From positions 150,005 through 214,004 of the forward strand of contig QHYH01000079.1 in the NCBI GenBank assembly GCA_003223215.1: a DNA stretch of 64,000 nucleotides. Direction: 5' to 3'. Made by a program: the position numbers and the translations under genes. How positions within the stretch are numbered: the first letter of the stretch is position 1; the number at the start of each line of letters is the position of its first letter. Below, piece by piece: positions 9,201 through 16,474 of this stretch. The notes under the pieces are model-generated. The model ran no database searches. It was not told the DNA's origin and worked only from the letters and a program-made list of their open reading frames with translations. This stretch comes from Acidobacteriota bacterium (GTDB lineage Bacteria > Acidobacteriota > Terriglobia > Acidiferrales > UBA7541).

Positions 9201-10243
9201 ATCTAGCTCCGCGTCTCGCGGTGGCTTACTCCCCCGGAGGCACCAACCGCATTCTCTCGAACACCGTGTTCCGCGGGGGCTTCGGAATTTTCTACGATCG
9301 GCAGCCATACTTGATGCAGCAAGACGGCCTCCTTTATGACGGGTCGGCTATCCGCGGGATCGTTCTATCTTGCCCGTTATCCTGCCCGTCCTACCCTAAC
9401 GCCTTTCTGCCTGGCAACCCGCCGGCGGCCGTGGCTACACCTAGCATCAGAACGACTGATCCCAATATCCGCTTCCCCTATCTGATGCAGGGCAGTCTGG
9501 CGATTGAGCGCAAACTCTGGCGCGGCCAGAATTATCTCACGCTGGAACTTTCGACCGTGCGTGGCCTGGACCTCTACCGCTCGCGCAACATCAATGCCCC
9601 GCTCCCCGGGACCATCAGCCCTCCCAACCCCAATTTTGTCAACATTGATCAATTCGAGGCCTCGGGCTCCTCGCGCAGCAATAGCTTGTCCATCGCCTAC
9701 AAGGGGGACGTCCACAAACTGAATATCATGCTTCAATATGTCCTCTCCCGCACTCTTGACGACGTTAATGACGTCAAGAACGGCTTTCTTTATACGCCGG
9801 CCAATAATTACAATCCGCACGGCGACTGGGGCCGCTCGGATCTCGACCGCAGGCATCGCTTCAATGCGGTTTTCCTCTATCCATTGCGGTTCGGCTTTCA
9901 TGTGTCGGGAATCGTCAATGTCTGGTCGGGCCTCCCCTACAACATCACCACGGGCAAGGACGACAATTACGATACCGTCTTTAATGATCGCCCCCTGGGC
10001 CTTTGGCGCAATGCCGGGCGCGCGGCGGGCTACACCGACGTGGACTTGCGTCTGACCAAACGCTGGCGGGTCACGCACAGCGAGCATGCGCACTTTGTCG
10101 AAGCTGCGGTGGACGTCTTCAATATCTTCAACCACACAAATTTTGGAAGCTACAACGGTGTACTCTCCTCGCCGACGTTTGGCCAACCCTACACCGCCAA
10201 CTCCGCCCGGCAGCTCCAGGTTTCTGTGCGTTATCACTTCTGA
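6278..10243 (+). CDS. Composite outer-membrane receptor: two AMIN domains, repeat tract, CarboxypepD_reg-like domain, TonB-dependent receptor
   Basis: A 1321-residue protein with a signal peptide (residues 1-24, ending VRAQ). It has two nearly identical AMIN-type domains (about 50-165 and 185-290). A tract of five 19-residue Pro/Ala/Thr/Ser repeats follows (321-415), then a Pro-rich linker. A carboxypeptidase-regulatory-like beta-sandwich (about 468-560, VRGNVHDPDGTAVPDTNV) leads into an Oar-like TonB plug and a beta-barrel that ends in YHF, the usual terminal aromatic of outer-membrane proteins. AMIN domains are known from AmiC amidases and PilQ-type secretins, where they bind cell wall or target the protein. 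The start overlaps the stop of the kinase gene (ATGA), which puts it in the glycan operon. It could anchor the barrel to peptidoglycan or move the glycan; both are inference. Confidence 0.82.
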   Translation: MIQRYLCLPVLLTAVFCMGAPVRAQQGSPPQHAQNQRALSTPDSASRSVVAGGTPSVQEVEVRRVRISKTDRCQVIMELGGRVHYQAVRLSDPDRIYFDIEHARLSNELLDQPIDVPSGSCLKAVRVAQNRADVVRVVLDVAQVKDYSVSELADPDRLVVDLYGAANSTAAAANSATETSAKTVEVSRLRVSNANNCAQVIMDLGGRVQYQAARLSDPDRVYFDIKHARLSNELLRQPIDVPSGRCLKAVRVAQNRADVVRVVLDVAQLKDYSVSELAVPDRLVVDVYGSADNTAANAAPETGAKTTALAPGSSAPEVRGEASAPKTAPSETAPSPATAEASAPKTAPSETAPSPATGEASTPKTAPSETAPSPATAEASTPKTAPSETAPSPATGEASTPKTAPSETAPGPAIAPLPPSVKAPPSPSPMPTSLGVATATAVGQSPSPKTTADRQDPRPASKLTVASSPQDTGAVRGNVHDPDGTAVPDTNVDLTNSSGGQRLSTTTDEDGVFEFTKVPPGNYALHVIIPGFEPVEKPVVVGSEPLARIRVKLKIAQVSEKVTVSGQSVVVAEENRSQARFDEHMVMNMPVRDADPLVVPSLFLNPAVVGSSGPTLIVDGVETSSLDLPTSSVKSVTVDQNPYSPEFGRPGKGRLEITTRKGVHSRYRGNVLAMFRNSALDARNALAVERPVQQRGIGEVELDGPLTGSGLTTFFVAGRYHLFNNSAVVDATTPPGLVVNNITTPGGSLIENVAVPERTTSLFGRVDSHFRPTHTLSLFYKYKDSKLDNQGVGGLDLPDRGTNFFEHENEFRAVETATPSANFQNQARFTYKQDRQSTTSVSNDPAVIVLGAFNSGGAQTDRHLTETMADAQDVASLFYGRHNLRFGTGVKLRYFSAEDRSNFGGTFTFSSLADFQSTPSPQPSQFNMNFGNPSVDFQDHQVFAFLQDQLRLLPNLSVMAGLRYEFQPAVSHYQNLAPRLAVAYSPGGTNRILSNTVFRGGFGIFYDRQPYLMQQDGLLYDGSAIRGIVLSCPLSCPSYPNAFLPGNPPAAVATPSIRTTDPNIRFPYLMQGSLAIERKLWRGQNYLTLELSTVRGLDLYRSRNINAPLPGTISPPNPNFVNIDQFEASGSSRSNSLSIAYKGDVHKLNIMLQYVLSRTLDDVNDVKNGFLYTPANNYNPHGDWGRSDLDRRHRFNAVFLYPLRFGFHVSGIVNVWSGLPYNITTGKDDNYDTVFNDRPLGLWRNAGRAAGYTDVDLRLTKRWRVTHSEHAHFVEAAVDVFNIFNHTNFGSYNGVLSSPTFGQPYTANSARQLQVSVRYHF
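7238..7522 (+). repeat. In-frame tandem repeat, 5 x 57 bp
   Basis: Five direct copies of a 57-base unit encode the 19-residue unit EASxPKTAPSETAPSPATx. Units alternate between endings ATA and ATG (Ala versus Gly codon), so copies 1-2 and 3-4 look like a duplicated 114-base block. The last copy has diverged (GPAIA). The tract links the AMIN part and the receptor part and probably forms an extended spacer. Confidence 0.95.
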
Positions 10244-10274
10244 ACTCTAAAACAAAGGCAGAGGGGGCACCCAA

Positions 10275-11315
10275 ATGCGTGACCAACGAAAGAGCGTGCT
10301 GCTGACCGGCGGAGCCGGATTCATCGGATCCCATCTTGCCGAGGCCTTGCTGCGTCGCGGCTCTCGGCTAGCCATCGTGGACAATTTTGATCCCTTCTAC
10401 GACTACCATTTGAAGAAAGCCAACCTCGAAGCCAGCGCCCGCGTTGGCAGCTACGAGTTTTATGCCGTCGATATTTGCAATAAAGCGCAGCTTTCTCAGA
10501 TCATGACAGTCCATCGTCCTGAGGTGGTCATTCATCTGGCCGCGTGCGTGGGTGTGCGTCCCTCCATCCGCCAGCCCCACTGGTACGAACAGGTAAACGT
10601 GGCTGGCACTTTGAACCTGCTGGAGCTCTGCCGCGAGTTTCATGTGGACAAGTTCATCTTTGGTTCCTCCAGTTCTGTCTATGGCGCCACCGACCGTGCG
10701 CCTTTTTCCGAAAAGCAATCGGAATTACGTCCGCTCTCTCCCTATGCGGCCACGAAACTGGCCGGTGAGATGATGGCTTACACCTACGCGCAGTTGTTCA
10801 GACTGCAGGTAATCTGCCTGCGCTTCTTCACCGTGTACGGTCCACGGCAGCGCCCAGACCTCGCCATCCGCAAGTTCACAGCGTTGATCGAGGAAGGCAA
10901 GCCGCTCCCTATTTTTGGAGATGGTTCGACGGCTCGTGACTATACCCATGTGAGTGATATTGTGGCCGGAATACTGGCTAGCCTTGATTACAGCTTCAAG
11001 GTTCCCTCGGACTGTGCCCCCTTTGAGGTCTTTAATCTCGGCAATTCGCATGCGGTCAAGCTCACTGAGCTTATCGAATTGCTAGAGACGGTAACCGGAC
11101 ACAAGGCCATCTGCGAATGGCGCCCCCCGCAGCCTGGCGATTCGCCAGTGACCTGGGCAGATATATCCAAAGCGAGCCACCTGCTCGGGTACCGCCCGGC
11201 CACATCCCTCGAAGAGGGGCTTGCAAGTTTTGTGAACTGGTACCGGGACGTGGCGCCGGTGTGGGCGCCCACCGCACACACGGCTGTGGACAGTGTGCAA
11301 AATGCATTGGGCTAG
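10275..11315 (+). CDS. NAD-dependent nucleotide-sugar epimerase/dehydratase (extended SDR)
   Basis: A 346-residue extended short-chain dehydrogenase. It has the NAD-binding TGGAGFIGSH at residues 11-20, the SSSSVYG segment near residue 131 and the catalytic YAATK near residue 157. The segments ACVGVRPSIRQP and RFFTVYGPRQRPDLAI resemble UDP-glucuronate 4-epimerases and related UDP-sugar epimerases. It would make an activated sugar for the neighbouring glycosyltransferases. The ATG follows a good AGAGGGGG ribosome-binding site at about 8 bases. It lies 31 bases after the receptor gene and is probably co-transcribed. The exact sugar cannot be fixed from sequence. Confidence 0.85.
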   Translation: MRDQRKSVLLTGGAGFIGSHLAEALLRRGSRLAIVDNFDPFYDYHLKKANLEASARVGSYEFYAVDICNKAQLSQIMTVHRPEVVIHLAACVGVRPSIRQPHWYEQVNVAGTLNLLELCREFHVDKFIFGSSSSVYGATDRAPFSEKQSELRPLSPYAATKLAGEMMAYTYAQLFRLQVICLRFFTVYGPRQRPDLAIRKFTALIEEGKPLPIFGDGSTARDYTHVSDIVAGILASLDYSFKVPSDCAPFEVFNLGNSHAVKLTELIELLETVTGHKAICEWRPPQPGDSPVTWADISKASHLLGYRPATSLEEGLASFVNWYRDVAPVWAPTAHTAVDSVQNALG

Positions 11316-11422
11316 ATTTCACCGGTCCGCCCGGTGAGTTCATCTGGCAGTCCGGGATGGACTGCAAAGCGCCTGAAGAGTGCATGATTTTGCGTTAAAG
11401 AGTATGAGGGAAGGGAGACGTC

Positions 11423-12664
11423 ATGCGAATCGCTTACTATGTTCCCCGTGCAACCTACCTTGAGAGTTGTCCCGGCGGTGAAAAACACACCTCGGGGAGT
11501 GGCATGTTCATCACCAACGTGTTGACCGGTCTCAGAGACCGCGGGCATGAGGTGAAAATTATTTCTCGGTTGGACGTGCGTGGCTTCTGGCGTGGCCAGC
11601 TCCCCGCGCGTCGTCTCCTCGCCGAGGCGGCTTTGGTGCGCGGGGAAGTTAAGAGATTCTCGCCAGACGCCTGGCTTGTCTACGCCTCTTCGGTTCAGTA
11701 TCCCGACCTGTTCGGCTGGTGGCAGCATCCCAAAAGGTACGTACTCCTCGGTTGCGAAGGATCAGGCGAGCAAAGAGTCGAGGCGTTGCCCAAACCGTGG
11801 CGACACCTGTACACCTTTGCGTTCCGGAAGTCGTTACAGCGAGCGCACAAGGTCGTCGCGGTCCGAGCAATGGGGGAACTCGGAGGAGCGATGCAACATC
11901 TCCGCAGTTGGGGGGTTCCTGAAGAAAGAATCTGCTTCCTTCCGCTCGCGGTAAAAACTTGGACGCGCCTGCCCAGCCGCGAGGAAGCACGCCGCGTGCT
12001 CGGGCTGCCGCAGGACGGGCCGATCGTCCTGTGCGTGAGCCGCTTTTCGGTTCGAAAACACAAGGATGACCCGCGACCCGGAAAAGCGGAGTCGGTCCTC
12101 GACTTGATGCGTGCCTTCGCGGCGCTTCCTCGAAACGCTCTCCTGCTGCTGGTTGGTGACGGCGACGGCCGCGCCCAAATAGAAAACGAAGCGGCAAGGC
12201 TCCATCTTGGGGAACGCGTCCACCTGGCCGGCGAAGTGCAGCACAGCGAGATCAGCTGGTACTACGCTGCTTGCGATTTCTTTGCCATCCCGGAGAAGGC
12301 CGAAAGTAACCGTCCCTATCAGGCATTACTCGAGGCTCAGGCGGCTGGTCGGGCCGTGATCACCATGGATACGGATCTGGCCCAGATAACCACGGAAGCC
12401 GGCCGCTCGGGTCTGCTCGCAAAAGACTCCGAGGAGTTCCAAACTCACCTGCGCGCACTCGCCAAGGACCGGAGCAGGTGCGACGAGATGGGTCGGGCAG
12501 CGGCTGCCTTTGTGGCGCGCTCCTACTCCATCGAGGTCCGTGCCGCTCAAATCGAGCAATTACTCCTCGGTTCCGCGGAAGCTGCAAATGGCAGGTATCC
12601 TCTTCCCGCTCATCAGAGCGGCGTTTTCTCCGCTCAGGAGATGCTTACGAAGAACCCGCACTAG
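11423..12664 (+). CDS. Glycosyltransferase, GT4 / group 1 type
   Basis: A third GT-B glycosyltransferase, 413 residues, starting MRIAYYVPRATYLESCPGGE and followed by GMFITNVLTGLRDRGHEVKII. The donor-binding half begins near residue 204 (LCVSRFSVRKHKDDP). The acidic motif ESNRPYQALLEAQAAGRAVI lies near residues 293-312. A strong GGGAAGGGAG site sits about 6 bases before the ATG. It is 107 bases downstream of the epimerase and 51 bases before the next kinase gene. The glycosyltransferase-then-kinase order repeats that seen at 3476-6281. Confidence 0.85.
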   Translation: MRIAYYVPRATYLESCPGGEKHTSGSGMFITNVLTGLRDRGHEVKIISRLDVRGFWRGQLPARRLLAEAALVRGEVKRFSPDAWLVYASSVQYPDLFGWWQHPKRYVLLGCEGSGEQRVEALPKPWRHLYTFAFRKSLQRAHKVVAVRAMGELGGAMQHLRSWGVPEERICFLPLAVKTWTRLPSREEARRVLGLPQDGPIVLCVSRFSVRKHKDDPRPGKAESVLDLMRAFAALPRNALLLLVGDGDGRAQIENEAARLHLGERVHLAGEVQHSEISWYYAACDFFAIPEKAESNRPYQALLEAQAAGRAVITMDTDLAQITTEAGRSGLLAKDSEEFQTHLRALAKDRSRCDEMGRAAAAFVARSYSIEVRAAQIEQLLLGSAEAANGRYPLPAHQSGVFSAQEMLTKNPH

Positions 12665-12715
12665 AGCCAGGCCAAACCGTGAATGGATCGTCCCGCCTTG
12701 CGCGAGGGGAGCAAC

Positions 12716-13759
12716 ATGTCGGAACCGATGGGCAACTCCGGGAATTCGCAACTCTTCACTCCCGCGGTTCGCGGCGATTCGCCTGATGCGATCCCCCGGC
12801 TCGCCGAGCTGGATGGCTCTACGTTGGCCGAACAAATCGGCGGGCTTCCCACCTCTCGGTGGCCCTGGGGTACCCCCCGAGAGGTTCGCATCCAATTGCT
12901 GGCCTCGCACCCGGAGCCGCACTGCACTTTCGAGATCGGCGTCCGCGCTCGCGACGGGTGGCATCGCCTGATCGGCAAAGCCTACGCGACCGACCATCAC
13001 TACGTGTATCAAGTCATGGAGAGACTGAGGTATGCAGGTCTTGGCCCGGAAGACGAATTCTCGACCCCACGAGCGATTGCTTATCTGCCGTCCTTGCGTC
13101 TGCTCTTGCAGGAAAAGGTCGAGGGAACATCAGCGAAGGACATTTTCAAACTCGGGGATGACCGCCCATGCCGATCGGCGGCAGATCGATGCGGGCGATG
13201 GTTAGGCCGCTTCCAAACCTTAGCCCCGACCTCCGGTCGAACCTCGGGGATCGCGAGGTTTCTTACGAGCGCGGAACGTAAATGCCGACTGCTCTCCGAG
13301 GCAGACCGTGCTTGGATGGTCAGAACCGAGCAACTGCTCGAACGCTTGAAAGCCGCCGCACCATTTCTTGACCCTGGCCTTGCGTGTGCTGGTCACGGCG
13401 ACTTTTGCGAACACCAGATTATTCTCACCGAGGGACGCACGGTGGTCTTTGATTGGGACCTTCATGACATCGCCCATCCCGCGCGCGACGTCGCAAAATT
13501 TATTGTCAGCCTCGAGCGGCTAGCGATGAACGGTCTTGGCTCCGTCCGCGCCCTAGACACTGCCGCCGAGGTGTTTCTTGGGGCTTACCTCGGCTCCGGC
13601 GGGCATCCGGAGGTTCCCGCTGCCCTGCCGTTCTACAAGGCGGTCTTCTGGCTAAAGGGCCGGACTACAGCAATTCGGACGAAGGCCGTCGGGTGGCGCG
13701 AGCAAGCCGAGATCATGTTCAGTGAAAGCTTGAGAAACATCGCTAACGGTCTTCCTTAA
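12716..13759 (+). CDS. Aminoglycoside-phosphotransferase-fold kinase (divergent member)
   Basis: A 347-residue protein of the APH/choline-kinase fold. The catalytic loop is GHGDFCEHQIIL near residue 225 and the metal-binding segment VFDWDLHDIAHPARD begins near residue 243. It is shorter than, and only distantly like, the two paralogs at 4812-6281 and 14835-16331, but shares the unusual catalytic loop without the classic Asn. The ATG at 12716 was chosen because GAGGGGAG lies 4 bases upstream; an in-frame ATG at 12683 is weaker. Its place directly after a glycosyltransferase suggests phosphorylation of a sugar or a glycosylated intermediate. The substrate is unknown. Confidence 0.75.
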   Translation: MSEPMGNSGNSQLFTPAVRGDSPDAIPRLAELDGSTLAEQIGGLPTSRWPWGTPREVRIQLLASHPEPHCTFEIGVRARDGWHRLIGKAYATDHHYVYQVMERLRYAGLGPEDEFSTPRAIAYLPSLRLLLQEKVEGTSAKDIFKLGDDRPCRSAADRCGRWLGRFQTLAPTSGRTSGIARFLTSAERKCRLLSEADRAWMVRTEQLLERLKAAAPFLDPGLACAGHGDFCEHQIILTEGRTVVFDWDLHDIAHPARDVAKFIVSLERLAMNGLGSVRALDTAAEVFLGAYLGSGGHPEVPAALPFYKAVFWLKGRTTAIRTKAVGWREQAEIMFSESLRNIANGLP

Positions 13760-13835
13760 AGTTTCACCTTTCAAACACTGGGTGTTGGGATCAGCGATGA
13801 GGCACTCATCGGAGCACTGCGTTTATCATCGAAGG

Positions 13836-14416
13836 ATGACGGAACCAGCGACTTCCTCAGCCATTCAAGTGGTCGACCACGGTCGGGATTGGCCTCGAAC
13901 ATTTCTTCGGCTTAGGGACTGGATCTGGCCTTCTGTTTCCGATGTGGCGATCGCGATCGAGCATGTCGGGAGTACCGCCGTCCCCGGAATGGCGGCCAAG
14001 CCAGTGATAGATATGGACGTAGTGATAGCGTCGCGTACCAACCTGCCATCGATCGTGTCGCGCCTCGGGAGCTTGGGCTATCAGCATCGCGGCGATCTCG
14101 GCATCGCGGATCGTGAGGCGTTCCTAGCTCCGCGGAATCAACCAGCCCACCACCTCTATCTATGCGTCGAGAATAGCCTTGCGCTCAAGAACCACCTAGC
14201 GGTTCGTGATTATCTTCGGACCACCTGTCGGACGCGGTGGCTTATTCCGCTCTGAAGAAGGCCTTGGCGAAACGATTTGGCAAGGAAAGAGAGCGCTACG
14301 CCCAGGCGAAAACGGATTTCATCCTGTCCATCCTGGAGCGCTGTGGGTTCTCCGAGAAAGAGCTAGATTCCATCAAGCGCGCGAATCACTTACGTCTGAG
14401 ATGGCAGTGCCCATAG
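13836..14416 (+). pseudogene. GrpB / UPF0157 nucleotidyltransferase-like gene, frameshifted
   Basis: The first part reads as a GrpB-family protein, with the core IEHVGSTAVPGMAAKPVIDM followed by FLAPRNQPAHHLYLCVENS. Near position 14215, after RDYLR, the frame is lost. One base missing from a G run restores the family tail in another frame (DHLSDAVAYSALKKALAKRF and on to SEKELDSIKRA), which stops at 14416. Without correction the protein ends at 14255. The start at 13836 (MTEPATSS) is chosen by similarity; upstream ATGs at 13782 and 13800 are possible. GrpB proteins belong to the nucleotidyltransferase superfamily and most are uncharacterised. A sequencing error would explain the data equally well. 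Confidence 0.75.
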
Positions 14417-14467
14417 TGCCCAATCCTAATCTGGACTTGATGCGAGCTGATGTATAAGAATTGCCGG

Positions 14468-14539
14468 ATGAGTCCATTTCCCGATGTCAATCTCTGGTCC
14501 TCGCCCGAGCATGCGCTCGAATATCTTCAACGCGCGTGA
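14468..14539 (+). pseudogene. N-terminal stub of a SAM-dependent methyltransferase
   Basis: The ATG at 14468 opens a 23-codon frame, MSPFPDVNLWSSPEHALEYL and three more residues, ending in TGA. This is the conserved opening of a class I methyltransferase family (the segment just before RADxIPHRxEGE). Nothing recognisable follows in any frame, so the rest of the gene seems deleted. The match is from memory of the family, so confidence is moderate. Confidence 0.45.
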
Positions 14540-14802
14540 AAACGAACCAGTAGGCCAGAAAGAACACCGGCCACAAGCCAAATCTCGCGATCCGGAGCGA
14601 TCGTGCGGTGCGCCGGTCTCCGCTGAACCACTCGGGTAATCCTTTTCACCGCTTCCGGAGTCTCTGGATGGTCCGGACTCAAGAACCCACAGGGCGCAAT
14701 CAGCTCGGCTTCAGTCACTGTGGAGTGCCAAGCATCCGCCGCTCGGATCGCGATGTCGCCTGTTTTGGGAAAACGATCTTGAAGAATATCGAGCAGGCCA
14801 AA
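14527..14802 (-). pseudogene. Possible C-terminal fragment of a PIN-domain protein
   Basis: An open minus-strand frame of about 91 codons with no good start and an in-frame stop just upstream at 14803-14805. The segments AWHSTVTEAELIAPCGFL and RTIAPDREIWLVAGVLSGLL resemble the middle and late helices of PIN-type VapC toxins, but the N-terminal acidic residues that define the nuclease are missing. It abuts the methyltransferase stub, so the junction between two remnants is near 14530. An unrelated hypothetical frame is possible. Confidence 0.3.
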
Positions 14803-14834
14803 TTATGGAAGCTGTCCGATACGGTCCAGATCGC

Positions 14835-16331
14835 TTAATGTAGGTACCTGCTCTTAACTCGGGAACTCCCCGCAAAGCTGCGTGGCACCAAGAATCGCCG
14901 TGTGCGCAAAACGAGCGTGCGCTGGACATCGTCTATAGCAGCCTCAGCACAGTCAACTACCCCTTCAATACGGGACGCCCAGTCGTTCTCGAAGAGCGGT
15001 ACCCGGCGCACCGCACATTTGAGCAACTCGACGGCCTCACATAGGCGGGAGCGGATCGAGAAATCTTTCCTCGCACTGGCGGCGTACCCGGCAAAGAAAC
15101 TCTGGTACATCCCCTCTATTTTGGCCTGATCCCAGTCGGCTTGCTGGAACTGCCAATCGGCCAGGAAATATCCTACATCGAGGGCCGGGTCGGCCGGGCG
15201 CGCGCTGTCGAAATCCATCACGGTAAGCCCGTCGGCCGCAGCCCAGATGTGTTCAGTTTTGAGGTCACCGTGTGTGAAGGTTGGCGGTTCCTGGGGCAGG
15301 CGGTCGTGCAATTCCCGCGCACGGTCGAGGAGGGCCTCAATCGCCGATCCGACATGTGGCAGGAGAACCGCGATAGGATGGCTCTTCCGCACAATCGACC
15401 GAATCTCTGCCGAAAGATCATGGGGCTCAGATCGGCCAGCGAGCGCCACAGGGAGGCGATGCAAAGTGCGGAGCGCTGCCCCGGCACGGCGCAGCCACCG
15501 CGCGCTGTCCAGGTTAAGGCGCCGCGCGTAGGTGGACAGGGGCACACCGCAAAGTCGTGGGTAAAGGACAACCGCATCCTCAGCCAGGTAGGCCAGCGGC
15601 CGCAGACAATTCAAGCCCCTGCAGTGTTCTGCCACCGCGTCTGCTACGTCGCACGCAACGCGGAAAGTGCGGGCTCCGTCCTCGCGGCGAAAGGCGCGGG
15701 CCTCTTCTTCGGCGATATAGACTTTGGCGAATAGCGTTGCCCCGCTAGCTGGATCGCCCGGATCGTAGCGCAGCACGTGTCGCCTGCCCGGTCGATATTT
15801 AATTGATGTGACAATCCAATCGCTGGTTTGATGGTGATGCGACGCTGCCTTACCGGACTCGTAGGTGTCGGCCAGCATGGCGCGCACGTGACGCGGATCC
15901 GACAGGCGAGCAAGCTGGGTGAATCGGGCATCCAGCGGCGAGACCTGGATACGCATGCTCCAAGCGGGAAAATCCGCCATCAGTTGCAGGAAGGGTGCCG
16001 CCACCGAGTGGCGCTCCGCTTCGGCCACCGCCTTGATGATATCGGCCTTCCAATTTGCGCCAGTATCCGGTCCCCAGGATACCGCTATGGGGCGAACGCA
16101 AGTCTCCTTCGTCTCCCTGCCTTCGCGGTAAATACGCGCGTCGTAGTAAGCCGTGAGCTCGCGGCCGGGCTTGAATCGCACCTCCCTTGGATGAAGCGGC
16201 CCCGGCAGGGCCCGCGCCGGTAGAAGGGCCCTCAGCTGATCTGCTAAAACCTTGCAGGCCGTGGCAGAGAATAACACCCATTGGATACCTCTCCACTTAG
16301 CCCGTCCTGAGACGACGTCAGCAATGTTCAT
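14835..16331 (-). CDS. Aminoglycoside-phosphotransferase-fold kinase (paralog B)
   Basis: A 498-residue close paralog of the kinase at 4812-6281, on the opposite strand. It shares MNI-DV-SGRA at the N-terminus, LADQLRALLP, REVRFKPGRELTAYYD, SPLDARFTQLARLSDPRHVR, the second strand motif SIKYRPGRRHVLRYDPGD, the catalytic loop HGDLKTEHIW near residue 350 and the metal motif MDFDSARPADPALD. The His in place of the usual Asn in the catalytic loop is conserved between the two. The substrate is unknown, but retention of two full-length copies plus a third divergent kinase in one glycan locus implies several related phosphorylation steps. It is transcribed towards the decayed-gene strip. Confidence 0.78.
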   Translation of the reverse strand: MNIADVVSGRAKWRGIQWVLFSATACKVLADQLRALLPARALPGPLHPREVRFKPGRELTAYYDARIYREGRETKETCVRPIAVSWGPDTGANWKADIIKAVAEAERHSVAAPFLQLMADFPAWSMRIQVSPLDARFTQLARLSDPRHVRAMLADTYESGKAASHHHQTSDWIVTSIKYRPGRRHVLRYDPGDPASGATLFAKVYIAEEEARAFRREDGARTFRVACDVADAVAEHCRGLNCLRPLAYLAEDAVVLYPRLCGVPLSTYARRLNLDSARWLRRAGAALRTLHRLPVALAGRSEPHDLSAEIRSIVRKSHPIAVLLPHVGSAIEALLDRARELHDRLPQEPPTFTHGDLKTEHIWAAADGLTVMDFDSARPADPALDVGYFLADWQFQQADWDQAKIEGMYQSFFAGYAASARKDFSIRSRLCEAVELLKCAVRRVPLFENDWASRIEGVVDCAEAAIDDVQRTLVLRTRRFLVPRSFAGSSRVKSRYLH

Positions 16332-16474
16332 GCCCGCCCTCTTTCCTCAAGGAAGGGGGCGCTCTGGTGCACCAAAATAGCTATCTTTGAGGTTGAAGCT
16401 TGGCTATCTTTTGTCCAGTCCATTAGAAAGGGGTTCCCCCTGTCCAGTCCGCGGGGGATCATGCATCGTCGGTC

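Noticed and set aside
2241..13759. The three kinases read as antibiotic-resistance genes
   Set aside because: They share the fold with aminoglycoside phosphotransferases but have altered catalytic loops and sit in a glycan locus; resistance cannot be supported.
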